Under the pieces are notes generated by a model. It did no database searches and was not told the origin of the DNA. It saw only the letters and a list, made by a program, of their open reading frames with translations. The position numbers were made by a program, and so were the translations under genes. Below are positions 33,422 through 34,970 of a stretch of DNA of 34,970 nt, piece by piece; within the stretch, counting starts at the first letter, position 1; every line of letters starts with the position of its first letter. Origin of the DNA: Limnobacter sp. GTDB lineage: Bacteria > Pseudomonadota > Gammaproteobacteria > Burkholderiales > Burkholderiaceae_E. The DNA lies in the NCBI GenBank assembly GCA_012513825.1, contig JAAZBL010000254.1, positions 1 through 34,970 of the forward strand. Reading direction: 5' to 3'.

Positions 33422-34970
33422 ATGAACCCGCTTGGACGACGCGGCCCGCGGGCCGCCTGGGTGCTGCCGTGCGCGGCCGCGGCGCTGGCCATGACGATGA
33501 TGGCCGGCTGCAGCAGCGACGACGATGACGACGAGCTGCCGCCGGTCGCCGAGGCGCCGCAACCCGAACCGCCCGCACCGGAGCCCGAGGAGCCGAAGAC
33601 CTGCCTGCAGCTCTCCGACACCGGCGAGCTGATCGACCCGCTGGCGCCTCCGGCCGAAGGCGCGCCGGAGGTCGGCAGCGGGTACGCGAGCAAGGGCGTC
33701 GTCTACGCGCGGACCTACATGGCGATCGCCGCGAACCCGATCGCGACGAAGGTCGCCTGCGACGTGCTCGCGCGCGGCGGTTCGGCGGTCGACGCGGCGG
33801 TGGCCACGCAGATGGTGCTGAACCTCGTCGAGCCGCAGTCGTCCGGAATCGGCGGCGGCGCGTTCCTGATGCACTACGACGCAGCCACGAAGGAGGTCGT
33901 CGCCTACGACGGCCGCGAAACGGCGCCGGCCGCGGCCACCGAAAACTATCTGCGCTGGATCAGCGATGACGAGCGGACGACGCCGCGGCCGAACGCGCGC
34001 GCCAGCGGCCGCTCGATCGGCACGCCGGGCACGCTGCACATGCTCGATGCCGCGCACCGCGACCACGGCAGGCTGAGCTGGAAGGAACTGTTCGAGCCGG
34101 CGATCAGGATCGCCGACGAAGGCTTCTCCATCAGCCCGCGGATGTCGGCCTCGATCAACGGATCGCGCACGCAACTGTCGCGCGACCCCGAGGCGCGCGA
34201 GTACTTCCTGAACGAAGACGGCAGCGCGAAGGCAGCCGGTACGCTGCTGAAGAGCCCGGCGCTCGCACAGACCTTCCGCGCGGTGGCCGACGGCGGGATC
34301 CAGGCCTTCTACACCGGCGAGATCGCGCAGGACATCGTCGACGAAATCGCCGACACGACCGGCGACATCACGCCGGGGCTGACGACGCTCGAAGACCTGG
34401 CCGAGTACGAAAGCAAGAAGCGCGAGGCGGTCTGCACGCACTATCGGCAATACCTGATCTGCGGGATGCCGCCGCCGTCGTCGGGCGGGATCACCGTGGC
34501 TTCGGCCCTCGGCGTGCTCGAGAACTTCGACCTCGGCCGCTTCGGGCCGAGCGCCGTGGACCGCGAGGGCGGGCATCCGTCGCCGTTCGGCGTACATCTG
34601 GTCCTCGAAGCCGAGCGGCTCGCCTATGCCGATCGCAACAAGTACATCGCCGACACGGACTTCGTGCCCTTGCCCGGCGGGAGCTGGAACAGCCTGCTCG
34701 ACAAGACCTATCTGCGCCAGCGGGCCAACCTGATCGACTTCACGATGACGATGGGCATTGCGGCGCCCGGCGATCTCGGCCCGGTGCCTTTCGGCCTCGC
34801 GCAGCCGATCGTCGAGCGAGGCACTTCGCACGTGTCGATCGTCGACAAGGAAGGCAACGTCGTCGCGATGACGACGACGATCGAGAGCGGCTTCGGCTCG
34901 TTCCACATGACCCGGGGCGGCTTCCTGCTGAACAACGAGCTGACCGACTTCTCGGCCCAGCCGGTCGACG
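33422..34970 (+). CDS. ggt: gamma-glutamyltransferase, lipoprotein form (right end cut)
   Basis: The first 516 residues of a gamma-glutamyltransferase. The frame is open to the window edge. A lipoprotein signal with Cys30 (MAGC) is followed by five Asp and a Pro/Glu-rich spacer. The enzyme begins near residue 85, with NPIATKVACDVLARGGSAVDAAVA, EPQSSGIGGGAFLMHYD, the substrate-binding DGRETAP, SIGTPGTLHML, MPPPSSGGIT and the autocleavage site RGTSHVSIVD. Thr468 there becomes the nucleophile at the start of the small subunit. GGTs cleave or transfer the gamma-glutamyl group of glutathione and related compounds in the periplasm. Lipid anchoring differs from the usual soluble form. It is divergent from the amidohydrolase. 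Confidence 0.93.
   Translation, partial: MNPLGRRGPRAAWVLPCAAAALAMTMMAGCSSDDDDDELPPVAEAPQPEPPAPEPEEPKTCLQLSDTGELIDPLAPPAEGAPEVGSGYASKGVVYARTYMAIAANPIATKVACDVLARGGSAVDAAVATQMVLNLVEPQSSGIGGGAFLMHYDAATKEVVAYDGRETAPAAATENYLRWISDDERTTPRPNARASGRSIGTPGTLHMLDAAHRDHGRLSWKELFEPAIRIADEGFSISPRMSASINGSRTQLSRDPEAREYFLNEDGSAKAAGTLLKSPALAQTFRAVADGGIQAFYTGEIAQDIVDEIADTTGDITPGLTTLEDLAEYESKKREAVCTHYRQYLICGMPPPSSGGITVASALGVLENFDLGRFGPSAVDREGGHPSPFGVHLVLEAERLAYADRNKYIADTDFVPLPGGSWNSLLDKTYLRQRANLIDFTMTMGIAAPGDLGPVPFGLAQPIVERGTSHVSIVDKEGNVVAMTTTIESGFGSFHMTRGGFLLNNELTDFSAQPVD

Noticed and set aside
33389..34906. Minus-strand frame over the right end
   Set aside because: The plus-strand gamma-glutamyltransferase with its catalytic Thr motif occupies the same DNA.
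1..34970. tRNA, rRNA, CRISPR, insertion sequences or attachment sites
   Set aside because: I looked for these on both strands and saw no supporting pattern. The short repeats found are all inside or beside protein genes.

Overview
The window comes from a very GC-rich Gram-negative chromosome, most likely a betaproteobacterium of the order Burkholderiales. The reasons are two Bug/TctC-type solute receptors beside a CaiB-type CoA-transferase and an IclR regulator, an outer-membrane NodT lipoprotein with an MdtABC-type efflux pump, YeiH, BenE and GltS transporters, and dense genes with long antisense shadow ORFs. Taxonomy is inferred from gene content and composition only. I see no rRNA, tRNA, CRISPR array, insertion sequence or prophage. 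No gap between genes exceeds 200 bases.

Layout. 1-6682: a benzoate-type transporter (BenE), a small MliC-like exported protein, a proline-rich exported protein on the minus strand, a lipoprotein with a 2-keto-4-pentenoate hydratase fold, and a GltS symporter translationally coupled to a lipoprotein carrying a TAXI solute-binding domain. 6683-10235 (minus): yeiH (putative sulfate-exporter family) followed by a BisC-like molybdenum S/N-oxide reductase. 10416-18932 (plus): iclR, a Bug receptor, a fused class III CoA-transferase/thiol dioxygenase, a crotonase, an ADP-forming acyl-CoA ligase, a second crotonase and a second Bug receptor. The first four of these genes overlap by ATGA stop/start pairs. 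18948-29438 (minus): an MFS carrier, then mdtA-mdtB-mdtC and a NodT outer-membrane channel. 29539-33234 (minus): an M20 amidohydrolase, a Tat-exported methyltransferase-like protein and an APC amino-acid permease, ending in a strong hairpin terminator. 33422 to the right edge (plus): a lipoprotein gamma-glutamyltransferase, cut by the window end.

The most interesting element is the 605-residue fusion at 12298-14115. Its N-terminal part is a class III CoA-transferase with the catalytic Asp. Its C-terminal part is a complete cupin thiol dioxygenase with three His ligands, the Ser-His-Tyr triad and Gln at the substrate-carboxylate position. That Gln is typical of 3-mercaptopropionate dioxygenases. 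In known bacteria 3-mercaptopropionate is oxidised to 3-sulfinopropionate, which is then activated to its CoA thioester by a class III CoA-transferase or a CoA ligase. A protein joining these two steps, in an operon with an ADP-forming CoA ligase and two uptake receptors and divergent from a sulfate-exporter-family protein and a sulfoxide-reductase-like enzyme, suggests an organosulfur-acid catabolic locus. The functional assignment is inference. No acyl-CoA dehydrogenase-type desulfinase lies in the window.
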